A DNA stretch of 15,661 nt from Clostridiales bacterium. GTDB lineage: Bacteria; Bacillota; Clostridia; Lachnospirales; Lachnospiraceae. The stretch lies in NCBI GenBank assembly GCA_019418195.1, contig DYCJ01000025.1, positions 1 to 15,661 on the forward strand, read 5' to 3'. This document shows, piece by piece, positions 6,634 to 14,084 of the stretch. Positions within the stretch are counted from its first letter, which is position 1, and each line of letters starts with the position of its first letter. Both the position numbers and the translations under genes were made by a program. Under the pieces are notes generated by a model that did not search any database, had not been told where the DNA came from, and saw only the letters and a program-made list of their open reading frames with translations.

Positions 6634-7059
6634 ATGATATACACTGTATTAAAAATAGAAGAAGACCTTGACTACGGATGCGAAGAAAGATCAGAAGACC
6701 AGCAGGTAACCGTACTGGTCACCCTGCAGTCGTCCGACAGAGAAAAGAGTACCTGTCGGATGCCGGATCAGCTTCTCTATGATCGTGACATCAACGAAGG
6801 GGATAAAGTTATTTTCGACGAGGAAGGGCTGTTGCGGAAGCCGCTGGGAGAGGATTGGACGTCATACTGCAATGACAAAAACACGGATATCGCCGGATTT
6901 GTCAATTGGATGCAGGAGGCGAAGTCGGGAAAAGAGATCCGAAAAGTCTGCCCGTTCTGCGGCGGGAAAGTCGCAGTGATATCAAACAGAGACGGACATA
7001 CGGTGATCGGATGCGATTCCTGCGATATGAGGATCGAACTGGACGGGGCGTCTTTATAG
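6634..7059 (+). CDS. Hypothetical protein with C-terminal zinc ribbon
   Basis: I do not recognise the family. The 141-residue product is acidic and soluble. Its C-terminus carries CPFCGGK (Cys106, Cys109) and CDSCDM (Cys127, Cys130), a four-cysteine zinc ribbon with a 17-residue spacer. The N-terminal half (MIYTVLKIEEDLDYGCEE, then VTVLVTLQ and INEGDKVIFDEEG) reads like a small beta-barrel, but this is only an impression. The frame extends upstream to 6457, but that part contains the intergenic repeat and the extended -10, and ATG 6634 follows AAGGAAAAGAGAA, so I start there. The gene appears to be alone in its transcript, ending at a bidirectional terminator shared with the LacI gene. A nucleic-acid-binding or assembly role would be a guess from the zinc ribbon only. 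Confidence 0.75.
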   Translation: MIYTVLKIEEDLDYGCEERSEDQQVTVLVTLQSSDREKSTCRMPDQLLYDRDINEGDKVIFDEEGLLRKPLGEDWTSYCNDKNTDIAGFVNWMQEAKSGKEIRKVCPFCGGKVAVISNRDGHTVIGCDSCDMRIELDGASL

Positions 7060-7081
7060 TAATTGAAAATAGTATAAAAAT

Positions 7082-7114
7082 ATCCGGGAGCTGATTTCTT
7101 CCCGGATTTTTTTA
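7082..7114. terminator. Bidirectional terminator between the zinc-ribbon and LacI genes
   Basis: ATCCGGGA (7082-7089) pairs with TCCCGGAT (7100-7107) around a 10-nt loop, followed by seven T on the plus strand and preceded by an A-run that gives a T-run on the minus strand. It lies between two convergent genes and can serve both. Confidence 0.9.
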
Positions 7115-7120
7115 TGTCTG

Positions 7121-8155
7121 TCAGAAGTTAAGATTCCCTGTGGAAGCCCTGAACTTCAGCGTTGTCCGGACGTGTGTGATCCGGTAGGGCATATCTGGTT
7201 CGTTGATGCGGGAGAGCAGCATATCTGCCGCAATATAACCCATCTTAGAACTGGGAATGTCAACGGTCGTAAGATGTGGCTCGATAATTCTTGACTCGGT
7301 AGAATTATCAAAACCTGTGACTCGCACATCGCCGGGGACGTTCGCACCGTGTTTTTTGAGAGCGCGGATCAGGTCAACGGCAATGAAATCATTGGCGCAC
7401 ACAAATACTTCAGGAAGCTGAAGCGTCCGATTGATGGTCTCTTCCAGCGTTTTGGCGTCTGAAAAGACTGTTCTTCCGGTAAACTGCGAAGTATATGGCT
7501 CGAGCTTGTTCACGCTGAGTGCGTGCATAAAGCCCTGATATCTCTCGGAGAAGGAACGGCAGTGCTCCGGATTCCCTGCAAATGCAAAGCGCCGGCAGCC
7601 GTTTTGTATCAATGTGTCTGTAAGATTAAAAATGCTCAGATGATTTTCCATGAGCAGAAAGTCTGCATTGATCCGTGTCATGTCAGTATCGGCGGCCGTG
7701 TCGAGAAAGAGAAGCGGGATATCGAGAGTGTTCAGCATCTCGATATATTCCGGATCAAACAGCTCAAGACATATGATTCCGGCAGTCTTTTCCTTATTAA
7801 AGCCCATGGGAAGACTTAACGAAGCAATCTCTGTATCCCTTACCGGAAACATGGACAGGCGGTAGTTATTCTTGCTCATCCGCTCCTGAAAAGTGTTCAG
7901 CGCATAGGTTCCGAAATGGGAGCCATAAGGCATATTCTGGGTGATAAGCGCCAGCTCTTTTACCTCGCCTTTTTCTGCCGGGGAAGGCTCTGAAATATAG
8001 ATAACCCGGCGATATCCCATTTCTGCCGCTTTCTCAAGTATTTTCTGCCGGGTATCCTCGGCAAGTACTCCCGTATTATTCAGTGCTTTTGATACTGTAT
8101 TTCTGGAAAGCCCCAAAGCGTCTGCAATATCCTGAATTGTGATTTTCTTCTCCAT
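7121..8155 (-). CDS. LacI-family transcriptional regulator of the sugar operon
   Basis: This 344-residue protein has the standard LacI layout. A helix-turn-helix lies at 5-26 (ITIQDIADALGLSRNTVSKALN), then a hinge with ILEKAAEMGYR, then a periplasmic-binding-protein-like sugar-sensing domain from about 67 to the end. The second lobe includes VFVCANDFIAVDLIRALKKH and VTGFDNS, both typical of the family. ATG 8155 is preceded by GGGAGG. The gene is divergent from the permease-SBP-GH32 operon and separated from it by 464 bp with repeated motifs, so it most likely represses that operon until the sugar or a derivative is bound. The effector cannot be read from sequence. The length is normal and no key element is missing. 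Confidence 0.93.
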   Translation of the reverse strand: MEKKITIQDIADALGLSRNTVSKALNNTGVLAEDTRQKILEKAAEMGYRRVIYISEPSPAEKGEVKELALITQNMPYGSHFGTYALNTFQERMSKNNYRLSMFPVRDTEIASLSLPMGFNKEKTAGIICLELFDPEYIEMLNTLDIPLLFLDTAADTDMTRINADFLLMENHLSIFNLTDTLIQNGCRRFAFAGNPEHCRSFSERYQGFMHALSVNKLEPYTSQFTGRTVFSDAKTLEETINRTLQLPEVFVCANDFIAVDLIRALKKHGANVPGDVRVTGFDNSTESRIIEPHLTTVDIPSSKMGYIAADMLLSRINEPDMPYRITHVRTTLKFRASTGNLNF

Positions 8156-8192
8156 TCATAGTACCTCCCGAATAATAGTGGTGATGCATTGC

Positions 8193-8352
8193 AACAGTTC
8201 AGCACGCGCCATTCGTAAAACCGCACTTCGTGCTTATTGCGGCTGTCGCCGCTGTTTTACTCATTGACAGGCGCTCAGCACATCTGATTATCAGTCGGCA
8301 GATTCTTATGCAGGCATAAATCTGCCGACTGATATCAAATGGCTGAACTGTT
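8193..8352. repeat. Structured ~160-bp inverted-repeat element, MITE-like or RNA-like
   Basis: Terminal arms AACAGTTCAGC (8193-8203) and GCTGAACTGTT (8342-8352) are perfect 11-bp inverted repeats. Between them lie two folded arms. Arm 1 has GCGCC/GGCGC (8206-8210, 8270-8274) and GTAAAAC/GTTTTAC (8215-8221, 8254-8260), enclosing hairpins GCAC-TTC-GTGC (8223-8233) and GCGGC-TGTC-GCCGC (8239-8252). Arm 2 is a 15-bp perfect stem (8289-8303 with 8320-8334) topped by TTATGC/GCATAA. No ORF with a start site is seen. It could be a miniature mobile element, a dispersed structural repeat or a non-coding RNA. Confidence 0.65.
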
Positions 8353-8355
8353 ACG

Positions 8356-8603
8356 TTACATTTAATGTAATAGAATTGTGCAGATTTGTCAAATGTAAAA
8401 ATGTTAAAACTTCGATATTATAAGCCTAAATACATAAATTTTTACAAAAGCCCCTAAAATTGTGCACATGTAAAATAAAAATGTTATGCAAATGTAAAGT
8501 TTTTGTTGACAATATGCACAACGAATGATACTATAATGACAACCTATAAATTATCTATGCATAAAAAGATCGATCGAAAAATGCAAAGTGTGCAAATGTA
8601 AAC
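8356..8603. promoter_or_regulatory. A/T-rich control region with repeated TGTAAA-type motifs
   Basis: This region upstream of the ABC operon has no gene. It holds a perfect palindrome TTACATTTAATGTAA (8356-8370) and four same-direction copies of a motif close to TGTGCAAATGTAAA: TTGTCAAATGTAAAAA (8386-8401), TTGTGCACATGTAAAA (8460-8475), TTATGCAAATGTAAAG (8484-8499) and GTGTGCAAATGTAAAC (8588-8603). An inverted partial copy (ATATGCACAAC, 8512-8522) lies inside the promoter spacer. They are candidate binding sites for the divergent LacI protein or another activator or repressor. Confidence 0.5.
8506..8537 (+). promoter_or_regulatory. Promoter of the ABC-GH32 operon
   Basis: A perfect TTGACA (8506-8511) is followed by TACTAT (8529-8534) at 17 nt and by a perfect TATAAT (8532-8537) at 20 nt. 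Either pairing places the start near 8541-8545 and leaves a leader of about 75-80 nt that contains the last motif copy. Confidence 0.65.
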
Positions 8604-8619
8604 ACAGGAGGGGCTAAAA

Positions 8620-9561
8620 ATGAGAGTTTTCCGTAAAAAAAATACGGCAGTCGTTGCTAAGCAGACGCCGCGGGAAAAACTGAAGTATGTGAAAAAGAAC
8701 TGGCAGTTGTATGTGTTCTTTCTGCTGCCGGGACTTCTGCTTACGCTGATCTTCAAGTATGGTCCGATGGGCGGTATCCTGATCGCTTTTGAGGATTATA
8801 ACGTTATCGAAGGCGTTCTCGGAAGTCCATGGGTGGGGCTGGATTACTTCCAGAGATTCCTTTCCTCCCCGGATTTTATGAACTATCTGATGAATACGCT
8901 GAAGTTAAGTGTATTCGGGTTGTTATGGGGATTCCCGATCCCGATTATCCTCGCGCTTCTTCTGAACCAGATCCGCAGAACAGGGATCCGAAAGAAGATA
9001 CAGCTTCTGATCTATGCACCGAACTTTATCTCAGTCATCGTACTCTGTGGTATGGTCCGCATGTTCCTTTCCCCGGTCGGACCGATCAATTCATTGTTTG
9101 GAATTGACACCAACTGGATGACGATGCCGGAAGCATTCCGCACGATTTACATTGCCAGCGGTATCTGGCAGACGGCAGGATGGTCTTCCATTATGTATAC
9201 AGCGGCGCTGTCTAACGCCAGCAAAGATCTGGAAGAAGCGGCGATCGTGGATGGAGCAAATATCCTGCAGCAGATCCGTTACGTACAGCTGCCCGCGATC
9301 AAAAATATCATCGTGATCCAGTTTATCCTGCAGGCAGGAAATATCATGAGCATCGGCTTTGAAAAGGCTTATGCGCTGCAGACAGATATGAACCTTCCGG
9401 CTTCTGAGATTCTTTCTACATATGTATACAGACTCGGTCTTCTTAACGGAGACTACGGATATTCAACGGCAGTCGGCCTCTTCAATTCAGTGATCAACGT
9501 GATCCTTCTCGTATTTGTGAACTGGGTTGTGAAGAAGTTAAATGACGGCGAAGGATTATAA
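8620..9561 (+). CDS. ABC transporter permease, CUT1 family, LplB-like
   Basis: This 313-residue inner-membrane protein is one half of the sugar channel. A basic N-terminal tail is followed by a first helix at about 29-48 (LYVFFLLPGLLLTLIFKYGP), with five further hydrophobic stretches expected for the family. The cytoplasmic EAA loop that docks the ATPase is clear: EEAAIVDGA at 205-213, then the family's conserved LP about ten residues later. Overall character (KYGPMGGILIAFEDYN, SPWVGLDYF) fits LplB/YteP-type transporters of polysaccharide fragments and oligosaccharides. AGGAGGGG precedes the ATG. It is the first gene of the operon, followed 12-15 bp later by the second permease. No ATPase gene is present in the window; such systems often share an MsmK/MsiK-type ATPase encoded elsewhere. 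Confidence 0.92.
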   Translation: MRVFRKKNTAVVAKQTPREKLKYVKKNWQLYVFFLLPGLLLTLIFKYGPMGGILIAFEDYNVIEGVLGSPWVGLDYFQRFLSSPDFMNYLMNTLKLSVFGLLWGFPIPIILALLLNQIRRTGIRKKIQLLIYAPNFISVIVLCGMVRMFLSPVGPINSLFGIDTNWMTMPEAFRTIYIASGIWQTAGWSSIMYTAALSNASKDLEEAAIVDGANILQQIRYVQLPAIKNIIVIQFILQAGNIMSIGFEKAYALQTDMNLPASEILSTYVYRLGLLNGDYGYSTAVGLFNSVINVILLVFVNWVVKKLNDGEGL

Positions 9562-9573
9562 AAGGGGGATTTG

Positions 9574-10473
9574 ATGATGGAAACGAGAAGAAAAATGAAA
9601 CTCGGAACATCCGACAAGATTATTCTCGGCGTCGGATATACACTGCTCGGCCTGTTCGTGCTGGCAGTCTTTGTACCGCTTGTGTACGTAGTCCTTGCCT
9701 CCTTTATGGATCCGAACGTGCTGAACAATCAGGGGCTCAGCTTTAACTTTAAAGACTGGACGCTGGACGCCTACAGACGCGTGCTGGAAAATGATATGAT
9801 CTGGCGGGGATTTGCCAACTCATTCTTTTATTCAGCGGCATTTACGGTAATCTCTGTATTTGTTACACTGCTGGCAGCTTACCCGATGTCCAAGAAAGAG
9901 TTTGTGGGACGTAAGTTCTTTAACATTATTTTTGTGATCACGATGTTCTTTGGCGGCGGTATGATCCCCACATTCATCCTGATCAACAACCTGCACATGG
10001 TAAATACAATCTGGGCGATCCTCCTTCCGGGAGCATTCAACGTGTGGAATATGATTCTCGCAAGAACTTATTTCCAGTCGATTCCGGGAGAACTCAGAGA
10101 GGCGTCCTCACTGGACGGGGCAAGCGAGATCCAGCATTTCTTCAAGATCATGATGCCGGTGTGCAAGCCGATCATCGCGGTGCTGGCGCTGTGGTCCTTC
10201 GTAGGAATGTGGAACAGCTATTTCGATGCTATGATTTATCTGAATGACGCTGATATGCAGCCGCTGCAGCTTGTGCTGAGATCGATCCTCGTACAGAATA
10301 CTCCTCAGCCGGGTATGATCGCAGATATCCAGAGCACGGCGGAGATGGCGAAAGTAGCGGAACTGCTGAAATACGCGACGATCGTTGTATCGAGTCTGCC
10401 GCTTCTGATCATGTATCCGTTCTTCCAGAAGTATTTTGACAAAGGAATCATGGTAGGTTCTGTAAAAGGTTAG
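9574..10473 (+). CDS. ABC transporter permease, CUT1 family, LplC-like
   Basis: This is the second channel subunit, 299 residues with about six membrane helices, the first near residues 19-42 (ILGVGYTLLGLFVLAVFVPL). The EAA loop is EASSLDGA at 176-183, in the usual place for this subunit, followed by FFKIMMPVCKP. The C-terminus ends in FQKYFDKGIMVGSVKG, a typical ending for the LplC/YtcP/YesQ group. Starts TTG 9571, ATG 9574 and ATG 9577 are stacked in one frame behind GGGGG (9564-9568); ATG 9574 is used, and ATG 9577 would fit the spacing at least as well. The stop codon TAG is part of the TAGGAGG ribosome binding site of the next gene, so translation of the solute-binding protein is probably coupled. 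Confidence 0.92.
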   Translation: MMETRRKMKLGTSDKIILGVGYTLLGLFVLAVFVPLVYVVLASFMDPNVLNNQGLSFNFKDWTLDAYRRVLENDMIWRGFANSFFYSAAFTVISVFVTLLAAYPMSKKEFVGRKFFNIIFVITMFFGGGMIPTFILINNLHMVNTIWAILLPGAFNVWNMILARTYFQSIPGELREASSLDGASEIQHFFKIMMPVCKPIIAVLALWSFVGMWNSYFDAMIYLNDADMQPLQLVLRSILVQNTPQPGMIADIQSTAEMAKVAELLKYATIVVSSLPLLIMYPFFQKYFDKGIMVGSVKG

Positions 10474-10487
10474 GAGGCTGAGAATCG

Positions 10488-12197
10488 ATGAAAAGTAGAA
10501 TCAAGAGACTGACAGGTCTTGGCCTGTCCCTCATATTAATACTGTCCCTGTTCGGATGCAGCAGCGGGACCGCACAGGTTGCAGATACAGATCCGGATAC
10601 TCCGATCGAAGAAGTTACATTTCCGCTGAAAGAGACGAAAGAACTTTCTTTTATCACAAGCGCTCCGGCGACGACCACGCAGGAGCCGAATGAGAAACTG
10701 ATCTTCCAGAGGCTGGAGGAGCAGACGAATGTACATATTGACTGGACGTGTTTTGTGGACGATCAGTTTGCCGACAAGAAAAACCTTGCTCTGGCACAGT
10801 TCGGCAACTTGCCGGACGGACTTTTCACAGCGGGCATGAGTGACTATGATCTGCTCCGGTATGCAAAACAGGGCATCATCATTCCGCTGGAGAATCTGAT
10901 CGACAAATATATGCCAAATCTTCAGGCTGTATTTGAGAAATATCCGGAGTACAGGACCATGGTCACTGCGCCGGACGGACACATTTACTCCTTCCCGTGG
11001 ATCGAACAGCTTGGCGAAGGCAAGGAAGCAATTCAGGCCATCGGTGACATTCCATATATTAATAAGAAGTGGCTGGATTTCCTCGGACTTGAGGTGCCGA
11101 CCACAACAGATGAACTGGAGCAGGCGCTGATCGCATTCCGCGATAACGCAGATGCTCTTGAAGAAGAATTTGATATCGAGGGCGATGTGATCCCCATGTC
11201 ATTTATCATCAACAACGGCGACCAGGATCCCGCGATCCTGATCAACGGCTTCGGTGAAGGCTATGGAGATACCGGCGATCATTTCGCAGTGACAGATGAC
11301 GGAGAGGTTATCTATACGACAGTACAGGAAGGATATAAAGAAGGAATCGAATGGCTTCATTCTCTGGTAGAGCAGGATCTTGTAGACCCGGAGGCATTTA
11401 CTCAGGAGTGGTCCACTTATGTAGCTAAGGGAAAGAACCACAGATACGGCCTCTGCTTCACATGGGACATTGCAAACATCGACAACTATGAGGATTACGT
11501 GATGATGCCGGCACTTGCCGGACCGGACGGTCTTGTCAATATTACAAGGCAGAACGGAAGTGAGACCAGCGGATTTGACCGTGGAAGATGCGTGTTGACG
11601 ACAAGCTGCCGTGATACCGCCCTTGCGGCTTCATGGATCGATCAGATGTATGCTCCGCTCCAGTCGGTTCAGAATAACTGGGGAACATATGGTGAAAAAG
11701 ACGCCGACAATATTTTCGAGATGAGCACCAACGCAGAGGGCGGAGAGATGCTGAAGCATCTGGATCTCGGCGATGCATCACCTGTAGAGGTAAGGCAGGC
11801 CCAGTCTGTAAACGGACCGCTGGCTGTACTGAACGATTATTATGACGTCTACGTGACACAGCCGGACGATGCAAAATGGCGTCTTGACAATATGCATGAG
11901 ACTTATCTGGAAGATATGCACAGCAAATATGTTTATCCGAATGTATTTATGAGCATCGATGATACCAACAGAGTGTCACAGCTCGATACGGATATCAAGA
12001 AATATGCAGAGCAGAAGAAAGCGGACTGGATCTTAAACGGCGGCATCGAGGAAGAATGGGACGAATATCTCCAGAAGATGGAGGATTACGGACTCTCAGA
12101 GTACCTTGCCATCAAGCAGAAATATTTCGACCAGTATCAGGAATCGCTGGCGGAAATGGATGCATCAGAGTCTGCGGATACCACATCAGGAAATTAA
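10488..12197 (+). CDS. Extracellular solute-binding lipoprotein of the sugar ABC transporter
   Basis: This 569-residue protein captures the sugar outside the cell and hands it to the permeases. It opens with a basic, hydrophobic signal sequence ending in the lipobox LFGC, so Cys24 would carry the lipid anchor after cleavage. The mature part starts with a short Ser/Thr/Asp-rich linker, then a bilobal solute-binding domain (ITSAPATTTQEPNEKLIFQR, NLPDGLF, GIIIPLENLIDKYMPNL), the usual opening of large LplA-type family 1 proteins. A length of 550-570 residues is normal for that group and longer than maltose-binding types. The ribosome binding site TAGGAGG (10471-10477) overlaps the stop of the upstream permease. 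The pairing with GH32 downstream suggests a fructose-containing oligosaccharide or sucrose as ligand, but the sequence does not prove it. Confidence 0.92.
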   Translation: MKSRIKRLTGLGLSLILILSLFGCSSGTAQVADTDPDTPIEEVTFPLKETKELSFITSAPATTTQEPNEKLIFQRLEEQTNVHIDWTCFVDDQFADKKNLALAQFGNLPDGLFTAGMSDYDLLRYAKQGIIIPLENLIDKYMPNLQAVFEKYPEYRTMVTAPDGHIYSFPWIEQLGEGKEAIQAIGDIPYINKKWLDFLGLEVPTTTDELEQALIAFRDNADALEEEFDIEGDVIPMSFIINNGDQDPAILINGFGEGYGDTGDHFAVTDDGEVIYTTVQEGYKEGIEWLHSLVEQDLVDPEAFTQEWSTYVAKGKNHRYGLCFTWDIANIDNYEDYVMMPALAGPDGLVNITRQNGSETSGFDRGRCVLTTSCRDTALAASWIDQMYAPLQSVQNNWGTYGEKDADNIFEMSTNAEGGEMLKHLDLGDASPVEVRQAQSVNGPLAVLNDYYDVYVTQPDDAKWRLDNMHETYLEDMHSKYVYPNVFMSIDDTNRVSQLDTDIKKYAEQKKADWILNGGIEEEWDEYLQKMEDYGLSEYLAIKQKYFDQYQESLAEMDASESADTTSGN

Positions 12198-12216
12198 GGA
12201 AAGGAATCGAATCAAT

Positions 12217-13809
12217 ATGACAAGTCAGACATTGCGTGAAGCAAGAAAATACGAAGAAGCTTCTGAAAAAATGATAAAGAAAGAGGAACGCCCGGATTTC
12301 CATTTGTCTACACGTACTGGCTGGATGAATGATCCCAACGGATTCTCTTATCACAACGGACAGTATCATATGTTTTATCAGTATTATCCCTATGAGCCGA
12401 GGTGGGGGTCCATGCACTGGGGGCACGCGGTGAGCAAAGATCTCCTGCACTGGGAATATCTCCCGGCAGCTCTGGCGCCGGACGAGGCTTATGACAGAGA
12501 CGGCTGCTTTTCCGGGAGCGCGATAACGCTCCCGGACGGCAGACATCTGCTGATGTACACCGGGGTGCTCCGGGAGCGCCAGGCAAACGGAGAATACTGT
12601 GATATGCAGACCCAGTGCCTTGCCGTGGGTGACGGAGTGGATTACGAGAAGTATGAGATGAATCCTGTACTGGATAAAGCGGATATTCCGGAAGGATGCA
12701 GCGTGCATGATTTCCGGGATCCGAAGATGTGGCAGAAGGAAGACGGCACCTATTGCTGTGTAGTCGGAAACAGACCGGCGGACGGAAGCGGACAGATCCT
12801 GCTGTATACCAGCCCGGACGGATTTCAGTGGAAGTTTAAAAGCGTGCTTGCTGCAAATAATAATCGTTTCGGAAAAATGTGGGAATGCCCGGACTTCTTC
12901 AAGCTGGACGGCAAATGGGTGCTCCTGACAAGTCCTCAGGATATGCTGCCGGAAGGATTTGAATACCATAACGGAAACGGAACACTCTGCCTGATCGGAG
13001 AGTATGACGAGGAGACAGGAACTTTTACAGAAGAGCACGACCAGGCCATTGATTATGGAATCGACTTCTATGCGCCTCAGACGGTTCTGACGCCGGACGG
13101 ACGGCGGGTGATGATCGGCTGGATGCAGAACTGGGATGCCTGCAATCTCCGCTCGCCGGAAGATAAATGGTTCGGACAGATGAGCCTGCCCAGAGAACTA
13201 TTTATAAAGGACGGAAGACTCTGTCAGAGACCAATCCGCGAACTGGACGAATTGAGAATGAATAAAGTGGAGCACCGTGACGTGACATTTTCCGGCGTGA
13301 TCAGTCTGGATGGCGTAAAGGGCAGAAGGGTGGACATGGAACTGACATTGCGCCCGGGAGACGGGGAGAAGCTTTATCAGAAGTTTGCTCTGCGTTTCGC
13401 ACAGGATGATCAGTATCAGACGGCAATCAGCTTCCGTCCTCACGAATCAGTCCTTAAGGTAGACCGGAAATTCTCAGGCTCAAGAAGAGCGATCATCCAT
13501 CAGAGAAGAAGTCTGGTGGACAGCAAAAACGGAGAGCTGAATCTGCGGGTAATCCTCGACAGGTTCAGCGTGGAGGTCTTCGTAAACGACGGCGAGCAGG
13601 TCATGACAGCCACCATGTATACAGACCAGTCGGCGGACGGAATTTCCTTCTTCGCAGACGGAGTGGTAAATATGGATGTGGTGAAATACGATCTGGTGTC
13701 TGAAGAACAGCCTGTATCCGGCAAAGATACTTTATCGGAGGAGCAGGCTGCGGAGATGCGGGAGAATGACGAACCGGAGGTAAAAGAGTATGGAGAGATC
13801 GCTGTCTGA
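12217..13809 (+). CDS. Glycoside hydrolase family 32 beta-fructosidase (sucrose/fructo-oligosaccharide hydrolase)
   Basis: The enzyme hydrolyses terminal beta-fructosyl bonds by a retaining mechanism. All three family motifs are intact: WMNDPNG at 36-42 with nucleophile Asp39, FRDP at 166-169 with the transition-state stabiliser Asp168, and WECPD at 222-226 with acid/base Glu223. FSGSA at 98-102 is also present. The five-bladed propeller spans about 28-340 and a beta-sandwich about 370-495; a ~35-residue acidic tail follows. There is no signal peptide, so it acts in the cytoplasm on sugar imported by the transporter encoded just upstream. The frame extends back to 12106 inside the SBP gene; ATG 12217, behind AAGGAAAGG, gives the normal 530-residue protein and is preferred. 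Without a PTS gene nearby, an unphosphorylated substrate is likelier than sucrose-6-phosphate. The last 20 bp overlap the next gene. Confidence 0.93.
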   Translation: MTSQTLREARKYEEASEKMIKKEERPDFHLSTRTGWMNDPNGFSYHNGQYHMFYQYYPYEPRWGSMHWGHAVSKDLLHWEYLPAALAPDEAYDRDGCFSGSAITLPDGRHLLMYTGVLRERQANGEYCDMQTQCLAVGDGVDYEKYEMNPVLDKADIPEGCSVHDFRDPKMWQKEDGTYCCVVGNRPADGSGQILLYTSPDGFQWKFKSVLAANNNRFGKMWECPDFFKLDGKWVLLTSPQDMLPEGFEYHNGNGTLCLIGEYDEETGTFTEEHDQAIDYGIDFYAPQTVLTPDGRRVMIGWMQNWDACNLRSPEDKWFGQMSLPRELFIKDGRLCQRPIRELDELRMNKVEHRDVTFSGVISLDGVKGRRVDMELTLRPGDGEKLYQKFALRFAQDDQYQTAISFRPHESVLKVDRKFSGSRRAIIHQRRSLVDSKNGELNLRVILDRFSVEVFVNDGEQVMTATMYTDQSADGISFFADGVVNMDVVKYDLVSEEQPVSGKDTLSEEQAAEMRENDEPEVKEYGEIAV

Positions 13810-14041
13810 TGAAAGACCGGAGATAACTTTTGTCATACAGATGATTGAGAAAGTCCTGAATGAATCAGGCAGTCTCGAAACAGCTCTGCAGCAGTTGGCA
13901 GATTTAGATGAGACAGGAATCGAAGCTGCAGAAAAAATGATCGAACAGCGGGAAATGACAATTCGGCGTATGCTCGATATTCTGGAACTCCTGATTCGGG
14001 AACGAAACAAAAATGAGGGTGTGGACGATACCCGTGAATAA
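13790..14041 (+). CDS. Small hypothetical helical protein coupled to GH32
   Basis: I do not recognise this 83-residue protein. It starts inside the end of the GH32 gene (20-bp overlap, other frame) with GGAGG at 13776-13780, 9 nt before ATG 13790, so it looks translationally coupled rather than spurious. It is charged, without cysteines or membrane segments, and almost entirely helix-forming: FVIQMIEKVLNES, LETALQQLADL, GIEAAEKMIEQREMTIRRML, ILELLIRERNK. A helical bundle or coiled-coil dimer is likely. It is the last gene before the operon terminator. A role as a partner or modulator of the enzyme or transporter is conceivable but unsupported beyond position. Confidence 0.7.
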   Translation: MERSLSDERPEITFVIQMIEKVLNESGSLETALQQLADLDETGIEAAEKMIEQREMTIRRMLDILELLIRERNKNEGVDDTRE

Positions 14042-14055
14042 GAGATTGAGTGATA

Positions 14056-14084
14056 AAAACCGGCTTATCAAAGCCGGTTTTTGT
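14056..14084. terminator. Bidirectional terminator shared by the sugar operon and the HxlR gene
   Basis: AAAACCGGCTT (14056-14066) pairs with AAGCCGGTTTT (14071-14081) around the 4-nt loop ATCA, with T-runs on both strands. The HxlR stop codon (14068-14070) lies in the loop, so the right arm of the hairpin also encodes the last HxlR residues. Confidence 0.9.

Noticed and set aside
8193..8352. Structured element as a known riboswitch or T-box
   Set aside because: I could not match its arms to any riboswitch core or T-box sequence that I know, and it is about 270 bp from the operon start, upstream of the promoter.
8386..8603. Repeated motifs as a possible CRISPR array
   Set aside because: Copies are only about 14 bases, imperfect, and irregularly spaced (74, 24 and 104 bp); no cas genes are present.
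12112..13038. 308-codon minus-strand frame opposite GH32
   Set aside because: It is antisense to the catalytic region of GH32; composition is shadow-like and there is no ribosome binding site or neighbour support.
8620..14041. Missing ATPase as evidence of a broken ABC operon
   Set aside because: CUT1 sugar systems in Bacillota commonly lack a local ATPase and use a shared one encoded elsewhere.
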